A stretch of 64,000 bases of DNA from Paracoccus nototheniae (GCF_004335005.1 NZ_RQRT01000004.1:1-64000), one strand, 5' to 3'. Shown: positions 7,655-17,915, numbered from the stretch's first letter. A program made the numbers and translations. Notes: a model not told the origin generated them from the letters alone.

Positions 7655-10600
7655 TCAGTAATCCCGTTCGAAGAAGACCCCTATGGAACTGCCGCCTTCG
7701 TTGCCCACCGATCCCCGCGCCCGCAGCGATCGGGTGATGTCCAGGTTCAGGTTGATGCTGGTCCGCCCCCCCTCGCCCACCGACAGGTCGGTATAGACAT
7801 TCTCGGACAGATAGCGCCCGGCGCGCAGCTCGATATTGCCATCATCGTCGGTGGTCAGGTCCAGATCGTCCAGACCGGCGCTTTCACGCAGATTGCCGAT
7901 GATTCCGTCGCCCCCGCGCCCGGCCAGCACCGCGATGGCATTGGCCAGCTGCGCGGCCTGCAGCGGGCTGATGCTGTCCAGACCGCGTCCGAACAGCAGC
8001 TGGGACAGAACCTCTTCCTGCGGCAGTTCGGGCGAGGATTCGAAGGTGATGTCGGGGTCGCGGACCTCGCCGTCGATGATGATGCGGGTGGTGATGCTGT
8101 CCCGCTCGGTCTCGGCGACCAGACGGATGACAGGGATCAGGCTGCCCTGCAATTCGACCAGCCCCTCGGTCAGCACGAAGCGGTTGCCCAGCAGATCGAC
8201 CCGGCCGCGGATCAGCTGCAGATTGCCGATCGGAATGGCATTGCGGGCCGTGCCCTGAATCTGGAAGCCCCCGCCCAGTTCGGCATCGACCCCCCGCCCC
8301 CGGATGAAGACCCGGCTTGGCGCATTGATCACCAGATCAAGCGCCGGCGGACGTCCCGGCGTGGCCGGCGGACCCGACATGCCCGCATCGCGCGAGGCCT
8401 GGCTGGGATAGGGCTCCAGTCCTGCCTTGGCGCGGGTGGCGCGGACCGGCGGGCGCTGGTTGCCGACATGGCGGATATCGGGGATCGCCTGTGCGCCCCC
8501 CAGCCCGGTCGAGGGGATGCGGATCTCGGTCTCGCCCAGATCGATCTGCCCCGAGATCAGCTGCCCGCTGGCGGCAGAGCCGCTGAAGCGCACATTCCCC
8601 GTCACGCTGGTCTGATAAAGATTGGGATCGCGCAGCACCACCTCGGCCAGCACCACCGCGATATCGACGGCGCCATTGGTCAGATCGACCGGTCCGTTCA
8701 GCGTCACCCGCCCCCCCGACGAGACATTGGCGGCCCCGTCGATCTGCAGGCGTTCGCCCTGAAAGGCGGCGGTGACGTTGATCGCCTCCAGTCGCAGGCC
8801 CAGACCGGGATCGGCCAACTGGCCATCCTGCAGCCGGACCTGCCCCGACAGCGCCTGTAACGACGGGGCGCCCTGCAGCCGCAAATCGATCAGCAGCGGG
8901 CCGGAAACGCTGCGGGTGCGCAGCGTCGTATTGGCCAGCGCCGAATCGGCGCGGCCCGCAATGGCCAGATCGGTGGTCGATCCGTCCCGCGCCGCCGTCC
9001 CCGCAATGGTCAGTTCGGTGCTGCCCGGCGCAGTCGCGCGCAGATCCAGCGCGAAATTGGCACCCTGTTCGCGCACCGTCCCGGTCACCGCGACGGGCCC
9101 GGGAAATTCGGGCACGATCAGGCCCAGATCGGCAAGCCGCGCCTGCAGGTTGATGCCCGAAGCAGGCGCCCCATCCGCGCTGACCTGCAGCTGCGGGTTC
9201 GTCACCTCCAACCGCTGGACCGAAAGGCCATCGGCCCCCTGACTGGCGGCGATGTCAAAGCTGGTCTGCCCGGCCAGAACCGGATCGATGCGGGGCTGGC
9301 CGACCGACAGGCCGCTGGCCGAACCGGTCGTCTCGACCCGCCGCGTGGTGCCGTCATCTGTCAGCCGGGCCGTGGCGGTAACCGCGCCGCCGATGCCGTT
9401 GCCCAGAAAGCGCAGGTCGCTGGCGTTCAGATCCGCTGTCACATCGGTCGCGCCCACACCGACCTGTCCGGTCGCGCTGGCGCCAAGACGCGGGTTTTCG
9501 ATCTGTGCGGTGTCGATGGTAAAGATACCATCCCGTTCGGTTCCGGTCACGGCAAGCCGCGTCTCGCCGGCCAGGGCGCCATCGACCTGCGCCTGGCCAA
9601 AGGACAGATCACGCCCGGTTCCGGTCAGTTCCAGTTGGCGGACCCCCTCGGCGGCCTCGCGAAAGCTGCCATCGGCCTGCAGGCTGCCGCGCCAGCCGGG
9701 ACCGAAGGGCGCCAGCGACGCGACATCGACATCGCCGGTCAGATCGGTCACGCCCTCGCCATAGGTGCCCTGCACCGTGGCGCGCATCTGGTCATTGCTC
9801 AGCCGGCCTTCCGAAATGGTGATCACGCCGGCCTGTTCGAACGCGCGCAGGGTCAGCTGGGTGGTCCCGGTCAGGGCGCCATCTGTCGTGCCCTGCCCAA
9901 GCGACAGATCCTGACCGCTGCCGGTCACTTCGATCAGGCGGGCGCCGTTCTTTTCGCTCAGGGTGGCGCTGGCCTGAAAGCCGCCCGCCCAGTCCGCCCG
10001 GATTGATGACAGGTCGGTCACCGCAAACCGGGCCACGGCATCCAGCGCGCCCTGGGCAAAACTGCCCTCGGCCTCGGCGCTCAGCTGCGGGTTGGTCAGG
10101 GTGAAATCCTCCAGCCGGAAACCGTCGCGCGCCTGTGCGGCACTGACGGTCAGCTGGGTCTCACCCGCCAGCGCGCCGTCCAGTGCCGCGATGCCGACGC
10201 GCAGATCCTGCGCCTGACCGGTCATGGCCACCTGCCGCTGGTTCTGCGGGCCGGTCAGCCGGGCCTCGGCCTCCAGCGAGCCGCCGAAATCGGGACCGGC
10301 ATCCTCCAGCGAGGGCATCGAGATGCGCGCCTGCAGCGTGCTGGAGGCGCGGTCGATCAGGCCCTGCGCCGTCGCGGTCAGGCGGTTGGCGTTGACGCGG
10401 AAATCCTCGATCTCCAACCCCAGCTCGTCCCGGCGGGCCTGCAGAAGGATGGTCGAGGCCCCGCCCAGCAGCGGATCCAGCTGCGGCTGGTTCAGCGTGA
10501 TGTCGCGCCCCTCGACGCGGGCATCGATATCGAAGCTTTTGTTCAGAAGAACGTAATAGCCCTGAACGGTGGCATCCGCCGCCCCGGTCAGGGGCCGTCC

Positions 10601-12133
10601 GGCCAGACCCGACAAGCGCGTCAGATCGGTATAGCGCCCACCCGCATCGACGGACAGGGTGATGCCGCTGCCCAGACCCGAGACGATGAAATTGCCGTCA
10701 GCGCCGTAATCGGCCCCGCGGATCCGCAGGTTCGTGACGTCCAGCGCATTGCCGGGGGTAAAGCCAAAGCCGGTCCGCCCTTGGATCTGCGGGCCCACGG
10801 CTTCGGCCAGCGACGGGTCGTCGAAGGCCAGATCGCGGACCGCGAAATCCAGCGCGCCGATGATTTCGGACAGGGCGCCGTCCGACTGGAACACCTGCCC
10901 CCGTCCGGCCAGATCAACCTCGCCCAGGGCGACATCGCCGACGTCCAGCGCGCCGACACGGCCATCCAGCCGCCAGCCATCGCTGCGCGCGGCGTCGAAC
11001 TGAAACGACAGGCGGCCCGTTTCGACGGTCGCCTCTTCGCCCGCAAAGGGCAAGGGGACCGGCACCTGCGTGGCCCCGGCATCGCGGCCAAGCGTCACCT
11101 GCAGCTCGGCCCGCTGCGGCGCCGACTGGTCGTTCGTGGAAAACGAGCCTGCGATACGCAAAGCCTCGGTCCGGATGTCCAGACGGGGGATCTCGATCCG
11201 TCCGGTCTCGGCCCGCCAGCCCTCGGCCAGCAGCTGGGTTTCACGGCCAAAGAACGCCCGGTCCTGCGGGCGCAGCAGCGAGGCCACGTCGCCGCCCAGT
11301 TCGAACCGGAATCCGGTCCCGGCCGAGCCATCCTCGCCCGTCTGGCCATTGGCGCTGACCTGACCGGTGATGCGCGGCTGACCGTTGGTGGCCAGCCGGA
11401 TATCGGCGGCGAAATCGCGGATATTGCCCTCGCCGCTGATCTGGGCGGTGACGGCGGGGCGGTCGTACAGGTTGACCAGATTGACCAGCAGCCCGTCGGC
11501 GGCCTCGTCCAGACCCAGATTGAGGCGCAGCACCTCGGTTTCATTGCTGTAACCGGTGTCCAGCACGAACTGGCCGCGCGGGCCGTCCAGCCGGTCGATG
11601 GTCAGCTGCGCCGTCCCCTCTCCGCCTTCCAGACTGAAGCCGCCCGCGATGCGCAGCGCGGCCTCGACCCCGATCACCGGCTGGCCCAGTTCGACGCGGT
11701 CGACGCTGATCTGTTCGATGTTCAGGGAAACCGGCAGTTCCGGCAGCGCAAAGACCGGAGCCTCGGCCTGAACACCGGTATCCTCGCCCTGCGGCAGGCG
11801 GGGCAGGATGATGGTCTCGGCCGACAGTTCGGCGATCTCGACCCGGCGGCGCAGCAGGGCCGAACGGTTCCACTGGATCGCGCCGTTGCGCAGGGTCAGC
11901 CACGCGCCGTCATCATCGGAAATGCGCAGTTCGGTAAAGGTCGCGCGGGACGACAGCGCGCCTTCGAACCCTTCGATGACCACCTGACGCCCGGCCCCCG
12001 ACAGGTTGCGTTCCAGAAGGCCGGTCAGAAAGCCGCGATCATCCTCGGCCCCGGCGGCCAGTTCGGTCAGGCTTTGCGCCAGCACGGCCAGCGGGAACAG
12101 GATGGCGAACAGGGTGATCCAGAAGGTGCGCAT
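7655..12133 (-). CDS. tamB: Translocation and assembly module inner-membrane component TamB
   Basis: 1492 aa. Short N-terminal signal anchor (FWITLFAILFPLAVLAQ), a very long beta-rich periplasmic body and a conserved C-terminal DUF490/TamB domain (about residues 1100-1492, including LPQEEVLSQLLFGRG and a terminal GGSSIGVFFERDY). The middle contains about five degenerate repeats of roughly 100 residues (see findings). TamB spans the periplasm as a hydrophobic groove and works with TamA in outer membrane biogenesis; current views favour a role in phospholipid transport. The start overlaps the tamA stop (ATGA), so the two are translationally coupled. Length fits the upper range of the family. 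Confidence 0.96.
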   Translation of the reverse strand: MRTFWITLFAILFPLAVLAQSLTELAAGAEDDRGFLTGLLERNLSGAGRQVVIEGFEGALSSRATFTELRISDDDGAWLTLRNGAIQWNRSALLRRRVEIAELSAETIILPRLPQGEDTGVQAEAPVFALPELPVSLNIEQISVDRVELGQPVIGVEAALRIAGGFSLEGGEGTAQLTIDRLDGPRGQFVLDTGYSNETEVLRLNLGLDEAADGLLVNLVNLYDRPAVTAQISGEGNIRDFAADIRLATNGQPRITGQVSANGQTGEDGSAGTGFRFELGGDVASLLRPQDRAFFGRETQLLAEGWRAETGRIEIPRLDIRTEALRIAGSFSTNDQSAPQRAELQVTLGRDAGATQVPVPLPFAGEEATVETGRLSFQFDAARSDGWRLDGRVGALDVGDVALGEVDLAGRGQVFQSDGALSEIIGALDFAVRDLAFDDPSLAEAVGPQIQGRTGFGFTPGNALDVTNLRIRGADYGADGNFIVSGLGSGITLSVDAGGRYTDLTRLSGLAGRPLTGAADATVQGYYVLLNKSFDIDARVEGRDITLNQPQLDPLLGGASTILLQARRDELGLEIEDFRVNANRLTATAQGLIDRASSTLQARISMPSLEDAGPDFGGSLEAEARLTGPQNQRQVAMTGQAQDLRVGIAALDGALAGETQLTVSAAQARDGFRLEDFTLTNPQLSAEAEGSFAQGALDAVARFAVTDLSSIRADWAGGFQASATLSEKNGARLIEVTGSGQDLSLGQGTTDGALTGTTQLTLRAFEQAGVITISEGRLSNDQMRATVQGTYGEGVTDLTGDVDVASLAPFGPGWRGSLQADGSFREAAEGVRQLELTGTGRDLSFGQAQVDGALAGETRLAVTGTERDGIFTIDTAQIENPRLGASATGQVGVGATDVTADLNASDLRFLGNGIGGAVTATARLTDDGTTRRVETTGSASGLSVGQPRIDPVLAGQTSFDIAASQGADGLSVQRLEVTNPQLQVSADGAPASGINLQARLADLGLIVPEFPGPVAVTGTVREQGANFALDLRATAPGSTELTIAGTAARDGSTTDLAIAGRADSALANTTLRTRSVSGPLLIDLRLQGAPSLQALSGQVRLQDGQLADPGLGLRLEAINVTAAFQGERLQIDGAANVSSGGRVTLNGPVDLTNGAVDIAVVLAEVVLRDPNLYQTSVTGNVRFSGSAASGQLISGQIDLGETEIRIPSTGLGGAQAIPDIRHVGNQRPPVRATRAKAGLEPYPSQASRDAGMSGPPATPGRPPALDLVINAPSRVFIRGRGVDAELGGGFQIQGTARNAIPIGNLQLIRGRVDLLGNRFVLTEGLVELQGSLIPVIRLVAETERDSITTRIIIDGEVRDPDITFESSPELPQEEVLSQLLFGRGLDSISPLQAAQLANAIAVLAGRGGDGIIGNLRESAGLDDLDLTTDDDGNIELRAGRYLSENVYTDLSVGEGGRTSINLNLDITRSLRARGSVGNEGGSSIGVFFERDY

Positions 12134-14019
12134 CAGAATGCCTGCCCCAATCCAAGGTAAAGTTGCACGCCGCTGCCGGTGTCGCCGCTGACCGGCCCCG
12201 CCACGTCAAAGCGCAGCGGTCCGATGGGTGTGTCATAACGCACGCCCAGGCCCGCCCCCGTCTGATCGCCGCTTTCGCCGCCAAAGCTGCCTTCGGTCCA
12301 GACGCGCCCGTAATCGGCAAATGCCACCAGCCCGATTTTTTCGCGGACCTGCATGCGGATTTCGGCGGTGGCGCTGGCGACCGACAGACCGCCGGTCTTG
12401 ATCGGCACGCCGCCCGGCCCCGAGATTTCCTCGACCCCAAGCGATTGATAGGGATGGCCGCGCACGGTGCCGCCGCCGCCCGAAAAGAACAGATAGTTGC
12501 GCGGCGTCGTTTCGATGTCGGTTCCAAAGACCGACCCGGCTCGCGCCCGGCCCGCCAGCGTAAAGCGGTCATCCGCGCCAAACGACCGGAACGCCCGCCC
12601 CTCGCCCAGGGCACGCAGACCCGAGCTGGTGTCCTCGAACCCCGTAAAGGGGGTCACCTCGGCGGACAGATAGAAGCCCCGCTTGGCGTTGTTCTGATCC
12701 TCGCGCCGGTCCCAGATCACCTCGGCAGGCAGGGCCAGAACCTTGAAATCGGTCCGGCCATTCGCGTCGAAAACCCGGCTGTACTGGTATTCCAGCGCGA
12801 TATCGGCGGTCAGGCGGTCGCTGAAGATGTGGTTCAGACCAAAGCCAAGCGTGGCGGTGTCCTCGTCATAATCCTCTTCGCGCATCTGCTGGACCTCGGC
12901 CTCGACAAAGGCGGTGGTGTCGGCGGTGATCGTGGCGGGGCGGTCCAGACGGATGGTCAGTTCGTCATCGCGGTCGCTGGTTTCCGATCCGATATCCTTG
13001 ACGCGCCCGTCGATGCGCAGCCGCTCGCCGCCGCCCAGCAGGTTGCGGTGCATCCAATAGGCCGACAGCAGCGCCCCGTCGCTGGTCGAGATTTCGGCCC
13101 CCGCGCCGATGCGCCGGGTGGCCTGTTCGACCACGGTCAGATCGACGTCCAGCGTGTCGCCCGGTCCCAGATCGTCGGCCTCTTGCAGGGTGATGGCGGA
13201 AAAGATGCCAGTGCGGCGCAGGCGCTGGCGCACGGTTTCCAATTCGTCGGGGTCGAAACGGGTGCCCTCGGGATAGCCTGCGATCTTGCGCAGGCGGCGT
13301 TCGTTCAGGCGCTGATTGCCGCCGACCGTCATGCGGCCAAAGGTGACGGCGGGGCCGGGCGCCAGGGCGATCTGGCTGTCGACCTGCGCCGCATCGTGAT
13401 CGGCCACGATCTGCTGGTCGCCCACATCGGCCTTGGCATGGCCTGCATTGCGCCAGCCATCGACGCCCGCCAGCGCGGCGCGGCGCATCAGGCCGGTGCC
13501 GGCGATCTCTCCGCTGGCGTAATCGGTGGGGATCTCGCTGTCCGGGGCGACCGGGGCGATGGCGGCGCGGGAAAAGCGGAAGGTGCGGCCCGGTTCCACG
13601 GCCACCACGACGCGGGCGACCTGCGCCGGCGCATCCAGCGGCGCGACCCCGGCCGCCTCGATGCCGTCCAGCGTGATGCTGATCGCGGCGTCATAGAAAC
13701 CTTCGTCATAGAGCAGCCCCAAGACGCGGGCGTAATCGCCGCGTGCGGCGGCCAGAATATCCTGTCCGGTGGTCCGATCCTCGTCCAGCGCGCCGGTGAC
13801 CAGCAGGGATTGCCGGATGCGCCGGGTCAGCGCGCCATCCTCGCCCCCCTCATCGCCCGAGACCTGCACGTCCAGCGCGACCGGTCCCTCGGCCCGGCTG
13901 CCGCCGCCGAACAGGCCCGAAAAGGGCGACGAGCTTTGCGCCAGCGCCCCACCGCCCATCCAGGCCGCCCCGCCAAGGGCCGTCCCGGCCATCAGGATCG
14001 CCGTGAGATATGCCCGCAT
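12133..14019 (-). CDS. tamA: Outer membrane assembly factor TamA (Omp85 family)
   Basis: 628 aa. N-terminal signal peptide (MRAYLTAILMAGTALGGAAW), POTRA domains (about residues 40-290, with FGRMTVGGNQRLNERRLRKI), and a C-terminal 16-stranded barrel. The Omp85 signature is seen in GGGGTVRGHPYQSLG (lid-lock RG motif) and the barrel ends with the expected C-terminal Phe (LGLGQAF). TamA pairs with TamB, encoded immediately downstream with a 3-bp overlap. The 117-bp region upstream, next to the glucokinase stop, should hold the promoter of the tam operon. Confidence 0.96.
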   Translation of the reverse strand: MRAYLTAILMAGTALGGAAWMGGGALAQSSSPFSGLFGGGSRAEGPVALDVQVSGDEGGEDGALTRRIRQSLLVTGALDEDRTTGQDILAAARGDYARVLGLLYDEGFYDAAISITLDGIEAAGVAPLDAPAQVARVVVAVEPGRTFRFSRAAIAPVAPDSEIPTDYASGEIAGTGLMRRAALAGVDGWRNAGHAKADVGDQQIVADHDAAQVDSQIALAPGPAVTFGRMTVGGNQRLNERRLRKIAGYPEGTRFDPDELETVRQRLRRTGIFSAITLQEADDLGPGDTLDVDLTVVEQATRRIGAGAEISTSDGALLSAYWMHRNLLGGGERLRIDGRVKDIGSETSDRDDELTIRLDRPATITADTTAFVEAEVQQMREEDYDEDTATLGFGLNHIFSDRLTADIALEYQYSRVFDANGRTDFKVLALPAEVIWDRREDQNNAKRGFYLSAEVTPFTGFEDTSSGLRALGEGRAFRSFGADDRFTLAGRARAGSVFGTDIETTPRNYLFFSGGGGTVRGHPYQSLGVEEISGPGGVPIKTGGLSVASATAEIRMQVREKIGLVAFADYGRVWTEGSFGGESGDQTGAGLGVRYDTPIGPLRFDVAGPVSGDTGSGVQLYLGLGQAF

Positions 14020-14136
14020 CTGCCCCGCCCGTCTTTTTTTGCTTGGGGCAATAGAAACAGGAACGAACCGGTGAATCCAGTAAACTTTGGGCTTTGACCG
14101 GTATTAACGGCTAACCTTTGTCAGGCCGACACAGGG

Positions 14137-15063
14137 TCAGGACAGGGCGGCCAGACATCCCTGCAGCGCCGCCATATCGTCGCGGATCAGGAAAACCGGC
14201 GTGTTTTCCGGGATATGGCGCATATGCGCCTCGGCCAGAAAGGCCGGTTCGAACAGCCCCATCCGGTCGGCGATGCTGCGGCCCACGCTGCCCGCCAGAA
14301 ACAACCCCTCCAGCGGCATGAAGCGCAGCGCCAGCTCGCGGCACAAAAGCCCCACCAGTTCGGCAAACAGATCATAGGTCGCCACGGCCTGCGGATCGCC
14401 CGCCTCGGCGGCGCGGGCGATCTCCTCGCTGCGGATCGGATCGGTTCCGGTCAGCGCCGCATGCAGGCGCGACAGGCCCCGCCCCGCAAAGGTTTCCTCG
14501 GTCGAGAAGAAACCCTGTGCGGCGTCGCGGCCGACGCGATCCGTCAGCAGGGCCATGATATTGGCGGGCAGATGGGTGTGGCCCTCTTCGGCCTCCAGCA
14601 CTGTGATGGCGCCGCCGGGCAGCACGCGCACGGCGCAGACGTTGAAGCCGGTGCCCAGTCCCACCACCAGCGCCTGTCCGTTGCGCGACCGATCCGCGGG
14701 GGCGGCGCGCAGCGTGGTCAGCTGATCGCCGGTCAGCGCAGGCGTGGAATAGCCAAGCGCGGACAGATCGTTGATCAACCGCACCTGATCGGCATCGGTC
14801 AGCCGCGCCAGATTATCCTCGTCAAAGGACCAGTCGCGGTTGGTCAGCTGCGCACTGCCGCCGCTGACCGGCCCCGCCACGGCGATGCACATGGACGAGA
14901 TATGGGGCTGATGCTGATGCGCCATGAACTGGCGCACCACATCGTCGAAGCTGGCATAATCGTCGCCCTTGAACCGGGTGACGGTGGCCGCATCGATGGT
15001 CCCGTTGCGCGCGATCGCCAGCCGCGCATTGGTTCCGCCCACATCGCCCAGAAGCATCGCCAT
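14137..15063 (-). CDS. glk: Glucokinase
   Basis: 308 aa, the size of proteobacterial Glk. The phosphate-1 motif LLGDVGGTNARLAI opens the protein; phosphate-2 and adenosine motifs appear as LVVGLGTGFNVCAV and FLAGSVGRSIADR; the sugar-binding acidic stretch VLEAEEGHTHLP is also present. It phosphorylates cytoplasmic glucose with ATP. It is the last gene of the transporter operon (12 bp after the ATPase gene), which supports glucose as the imported sugar and matches the arrangement of the Pseudomonas gts/glk region. Confidence 0.93.
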   Translation of the reverse strand: MAMLLGDVGGTNARLAIARNGTIDAATVTRFKGDDYASFDDVVRQFMAHQHQPHISSMCIAVAGPVSGGSAQLTNRDWSFDEDNLARLTDADQVRLINDLSALGYSTPALTGDQLTTLRAAPADRSRNGQALVVGLGTGFNVCAVRVLPGGAITVLEAEEGHTHLPANIMALLTDRVGRDAAQGFFSTEETFAGRGLSRLHAALTGTDPIRSEEIARAAEAGDPQAVATYDLFAELVGLLCRELALRFMPLEGLFLAGSVGRSIADRMGLFEPAFLAEAHMRHIPENTPVFLIRDDMAALQGCLAALS

Positions 15064-15075
15064 TCGTTCACCCCG

Positions 15076-16182
15076 TCAGTTCAACCGTTCCCCGTCTGTA
15101 GGCGAGAAATACGACACTTTCGAGAGGTCGAATGCCAGAGGGAACATCTGACGGGCCTGAACCGCGCTTTCGGCGCGCAGCCGCGCGGTGACCGCCTTGC
15201 CGCCCAGATGGGTGACGGCAAAGGTGTCGGCGCCTGCCGGTTCGACGATCTCGATCATCACGTCGCCGCCCGCGCCATGGGCGGTGCCGGGCAGATGGGC
15301 GTTGCCGGTGGCCTCGTGGATATCCTCGGGGCGCACGCCCAGCACGATCTGGTCGGGCAGGTCGCGGGCCACCGGATCGGTGATGATCAGGGGCGCCGCA
15401 CCGTCGCGTTCGATCGCGATCCGGGTCTGGCCGCCTTCGGACCGGACGCGGGCCGGGATCAGGTTCATCGCCGGACTGCCCATGAAATCGGCCACGAACA
15501 TATTGGCCGGACGGTTGTAGATTTCCGCCGGGGTGCCGATCTGCTGGATCACGCCGCCCTTCATGACGACGATCTTGGTGGCCAGCGTCATCGCCTCGAT
15601 CTGGTCATGGGTGACATAGACGATGCTGGCGTTCAGATCCTGATGCAGCTTCTTGATCTCGGTCCGCATACTGACGCGCAGTTTCGCGTCGAGGTTCGAC
15701 AAGGGTTCATCGAACAGGAACAGCTTGGGGTCGCGCACGAGCGCCCGGCCCATCGCGACGCGCTGGCGCTGGCCGCCCGACAGCTGCCCCGGCTTGCGGT
15801 GCAAAAGCGGTTCGATCTGCAACTGGCGCGACACCTCGGCCAGTTTGGCAGCCTGCGTGGCCTTGTCGACGCCGCGCACCTTCATGCCGAAGGTGATGTT
15901 CTTGGCGACCGTCATGGTCGGGTACAAGGCATAGGACTGGAACACCATCGCGATGTCGCGGTCCTTGGGACTGACGCCCGTCACGTCGCGGCCCGCGATC
16001 TGGATATCGCCGCCGGTGATCGGCTCCAGCCCCGCGATGCAGTTCAGCAGCGTCGATTTTCCGCAGCCCGAGGGGCCGACCAGAACAAGGAAATCGCCCT
16101 CTTCGATGCTGATGTTGATGTCATGCAGAATATGGGTGTCGCCATAGGCTTTCTGCAGGTGGTCGATCTGAAGGATGGGCAT
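15076..16182 (-). CDS. Sugar ABC transporter ATP-binding protein (GtsD/UgpC/MalK type)
   Basis: 368 aa. Walker A GPSGCGKSTLLN (about residues 37-48), Q-loop MVFQSYALYP, ABC signature LSGGQRQRVAMGRAL, Walker B LFLFDEPLSNLD and H-loop VTHDQIEAM, followed by a C-terminal TOBE/MalK-type regulatory domain (about residues 240-368). These are the features of CUT1 carbohydrate importers. It sits between the two permease genes and glk in a tight operon (3 bp from the upstream permease). By operon context it energises uptake of glucose or a related hexose. Confidence 0.93.
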   Translation of the reverse strand: MPILQIDHLQKAYGDTHILHDINISIEEGDFLVLVGPSGCGKSTLLNCIAGLEPITGGDIQIAGRDVTGVSPKDRDIAMVFQSYALYPTMTVAKNITFGMKVRGVDKATQAAKLAEVSRQLQIEPLLHRKPGQLSGGQRQRVAMGRALVRDPKLFLFDEPLSNLDAKLRVSMRTEIKKLHQDLNASIVYVTHDQIEAMTLATKIVVMKGGVIQQIGTPAEIYNRPANMFVADFMGSPAMNLIPARVRSEGGQTRIAIERDGAAPLIITDPVARDLPDQIVLGVRPEDIHEATGNAHLPGTAHGAGGDVMIEIVEPAGADTFAVTHLGGKAVTARLRAESAVQARQMFPLAFDLSKVSYFSPTDGERLN

Positions 16183-16185
16183 GGG

Positions 16186-17040
16186 TTATCCCTTGACGCT
16201 GCCGGCGGTCAGGCCGCGGATGAAATACTTGCCGGCGACGACATAGACCAGCAGCGTGGGCAGGGCGGCGATGATCGCGGCTGCCATGTCCACGTTGTAG
16301 GCTTTGACGCCGGTGGTGGAGTTGACGATGTTGTTCAGCGCGACGGTCACGGGTTGCGACCCGGCCCCGCTGAAGCTGACCCCGAACAGGAAGTCGTTCC
16401 AGATCTGCGTGAACTGCCAGATGACCGACACGGTGATGATCGGCAGCGAGATGGGCAGGAAGATCGACCAGAAGATGCGGAAGAACCCCGCCCCGTCGAC
16501 CTTGGCCGCACGGACCAGTTCCTGCGGAATGGTGACGTAATAATTGCGGAAGAACAGCGTGGTGAATCCCAGCCCGTAAACGACATGGACGAAGATCAGC
16601 CCCGGGATGGTGCCCGCGATTCCCATCAGGCCCAGCATCTGCGCCATCGGCAGCAGCACGACCTGAAACGGGATGAAGCAGCCGAACAGGATCGCCGCGA
16701 ACAGCAGGTTCGCGCCCCGGAATTTCCATTGCGCAAAGACATAGCCGTTCAGCGCCCCGATCACGGTCGAGATCATCACGGCGGGCACCGCCATCAGGAC
16801 CGAATTCCAGAAGAACGGGCGCAGGCCTTCGCATTGCGTGCCCGCGCAGGCGGTGGACCAGGCCTCGGCCCAGGGGGCGAAGGTGATGTCGCGCGGCAGG
16901 GACAGCAGGCTGCCGGTGCGGATCTCCTCGAGGCTTTTCAGCGAGGTCGTCAACATGACGAACAGCGGCATCAGATAGAACAGGGCGAACAGGATCAGGA
17001 TCCCGTAAAGGCCCCAACGCAGCAGGGTTTTACTGGTCAC
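16186..17040 (-). CDS. Sugar ABC transporter permease (GtsC-like, CUT1)
   Basis: 284 aa with six hydrophobic helices. The EAA loop that docks on the ATPase is visible as ELVRAAKVDGAGFFRIFWSI (about residues 190-209). It begins with GTG at 17040, overlapping the upstream permease stop by 11 bp, so it is translationally coupled. It forms the inner-membrane channel together with the preceding permease. The C-terminus (AGKYFIRGLTAGSVKG) is typical of MalG-type permeases. Confidence 0.92.
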   Translation of the reverse strand: MTSKTLLRWGLYGILILFALFYLMPLFVMLTTSLKSLEEIRTGSLLSLPRDITFAPWAEAWSTACAGTQCEGLRPFFWNSVLMAVPAVMISTVIGALNGYVFAQWKFRGANLLFAAILFGCFIPFQVVLLPMAQMLGLMGIAGTIPGLIFVHVVYGLGFTTLFFRNYYVTIPQELVRAAKVDGAGFFRIFWSIFLPISLPIITVSVIWQFTQIWNDFLFGVSFSGAGSQPVTVALNNIVNSTTGVKAYNVDMAAAIIAALPTLLVYVVAGKYFIRGLTAGSVKG

Positions 17041-17902
17041 GGCGGGGCCTCAATTCACTGTAGAGATAGGGGACGACGATGGCAAAGATGACCATCATCA
17101 TGATCATGGCGCTGGACGCCGCCTGCCCCAGATCACCGCGCGAAAAGGCCATCGCATACATATAGGTTGCGGGCAGATCGGTGGCATAGCCGGGGCCGCC
17201 ACCGGTCAGCGCGATGACCAGATCAAAGGCCTTGATGGCCAGATGGGCCAGCACGATGAAGGCCGACAGAAAGATCGGCGCCATCGTCGGGATGATGATC
17301 GCGGAATAGATGCGGTGGGTGGGGATGCCGTCCACCTGTGCGGCGCGGATGATTTCGCTGTCGACCGACCGCAGACCGGCCAGAAACAGCGCCATCACGA
17401 ACCCCGAGGCTTGCCAGACGGCGGCCAGAACGACGGTATAGATCGCCATGTCCGGCTGGATCAGCCAGTCGAAGGTGAAATCCTCGAACCCCCAGCCCCG
17501 GATGGCCTGCTGGATGCCCAGACCGGGGTTCAGGATCCATTTCCACGCCGTGCCGGTCACGATCAGCGACAGGGCCATCGGATACAGATAGATGGTGCGC
17601 AGCACGCCCTCGGCCCGGATCTTCTGATCCAGAAAGATCGCCAGCATCAGCCCGATCACCATGGAAATCACGATGAACAGTCCGCCAAAGATGAACAGGT
17701 TGTTCATCGCCACATCCCAACGCGGCGCGGCGAACAGGCGGGTGTATTGCGTGACACCGTCCAGTTCATAGCGCGGCATCAGCCGCGAGCGGGTAAAGCT
17801 GATCCATGCCGTCCAGGCGATGAAGCCATAGACAAAGACCAGAATCGCCACAAAGGACGGTGCCAGGACCACCTTGGGCACATTGCGTTCAAGCCATTCC
17901 AT
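17030..17902 (-). CDS. Sugar ABC transporter permease (GtsB-like, CUT1)
   Basis: 290 aa from ATG 17902 (MEWLERNVPKVVLAPSFVAI), chosen because upstream codons would run through the terminator hairpin and code for unlikely Pro/Arg-rich sequence. Six membrane helices; the EAA loop is seen as IIRAAQVDGIPTHRIYSAII (about residues 195-214). It is separated from the binding-protein gene by a terminator-like hairpin, which would lower permease expression relative to the binding protein. First of the membrane genes of the importer. Confidence 0.91.
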   Translation of the reverse strand: MEWLERNVPKVVLAPSFVAILVFVYGFIAWTAWISFTRSRLMPRYELDGVTQYTRLFAAPRWDVAMNNLFIFGGLFIVISMVIGLMLAIFLDQKIRAEGVLRTIYLYPMALSLIVTGTAWKWILNPGLGIQQAIRGWGFEDFTFDWLIQPDMAIYTVVLAAVWQASGFVMALFLAGLRSVDSEIIRAAQVDGIPTHRIYSAIIIPTMAPIFLSAFIVLAHLAIKAFDLVIALTGGGPGYATDLPATYMYAMAFSRGDLGQAASSAMIMMMVIFAIVVPYLYSELRPRRDQ

Positions 17903-17915
17903 TTCCGGTATCCCC

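Noticed and set aside
14215-17091. Long plus-strand open frame opposite glucokinase and the sugar ABC genes
   Set aside because: Composition is His/Gln/Arg-rich with no domain and lies antisense to well-supported genes; a by-product of high GC.
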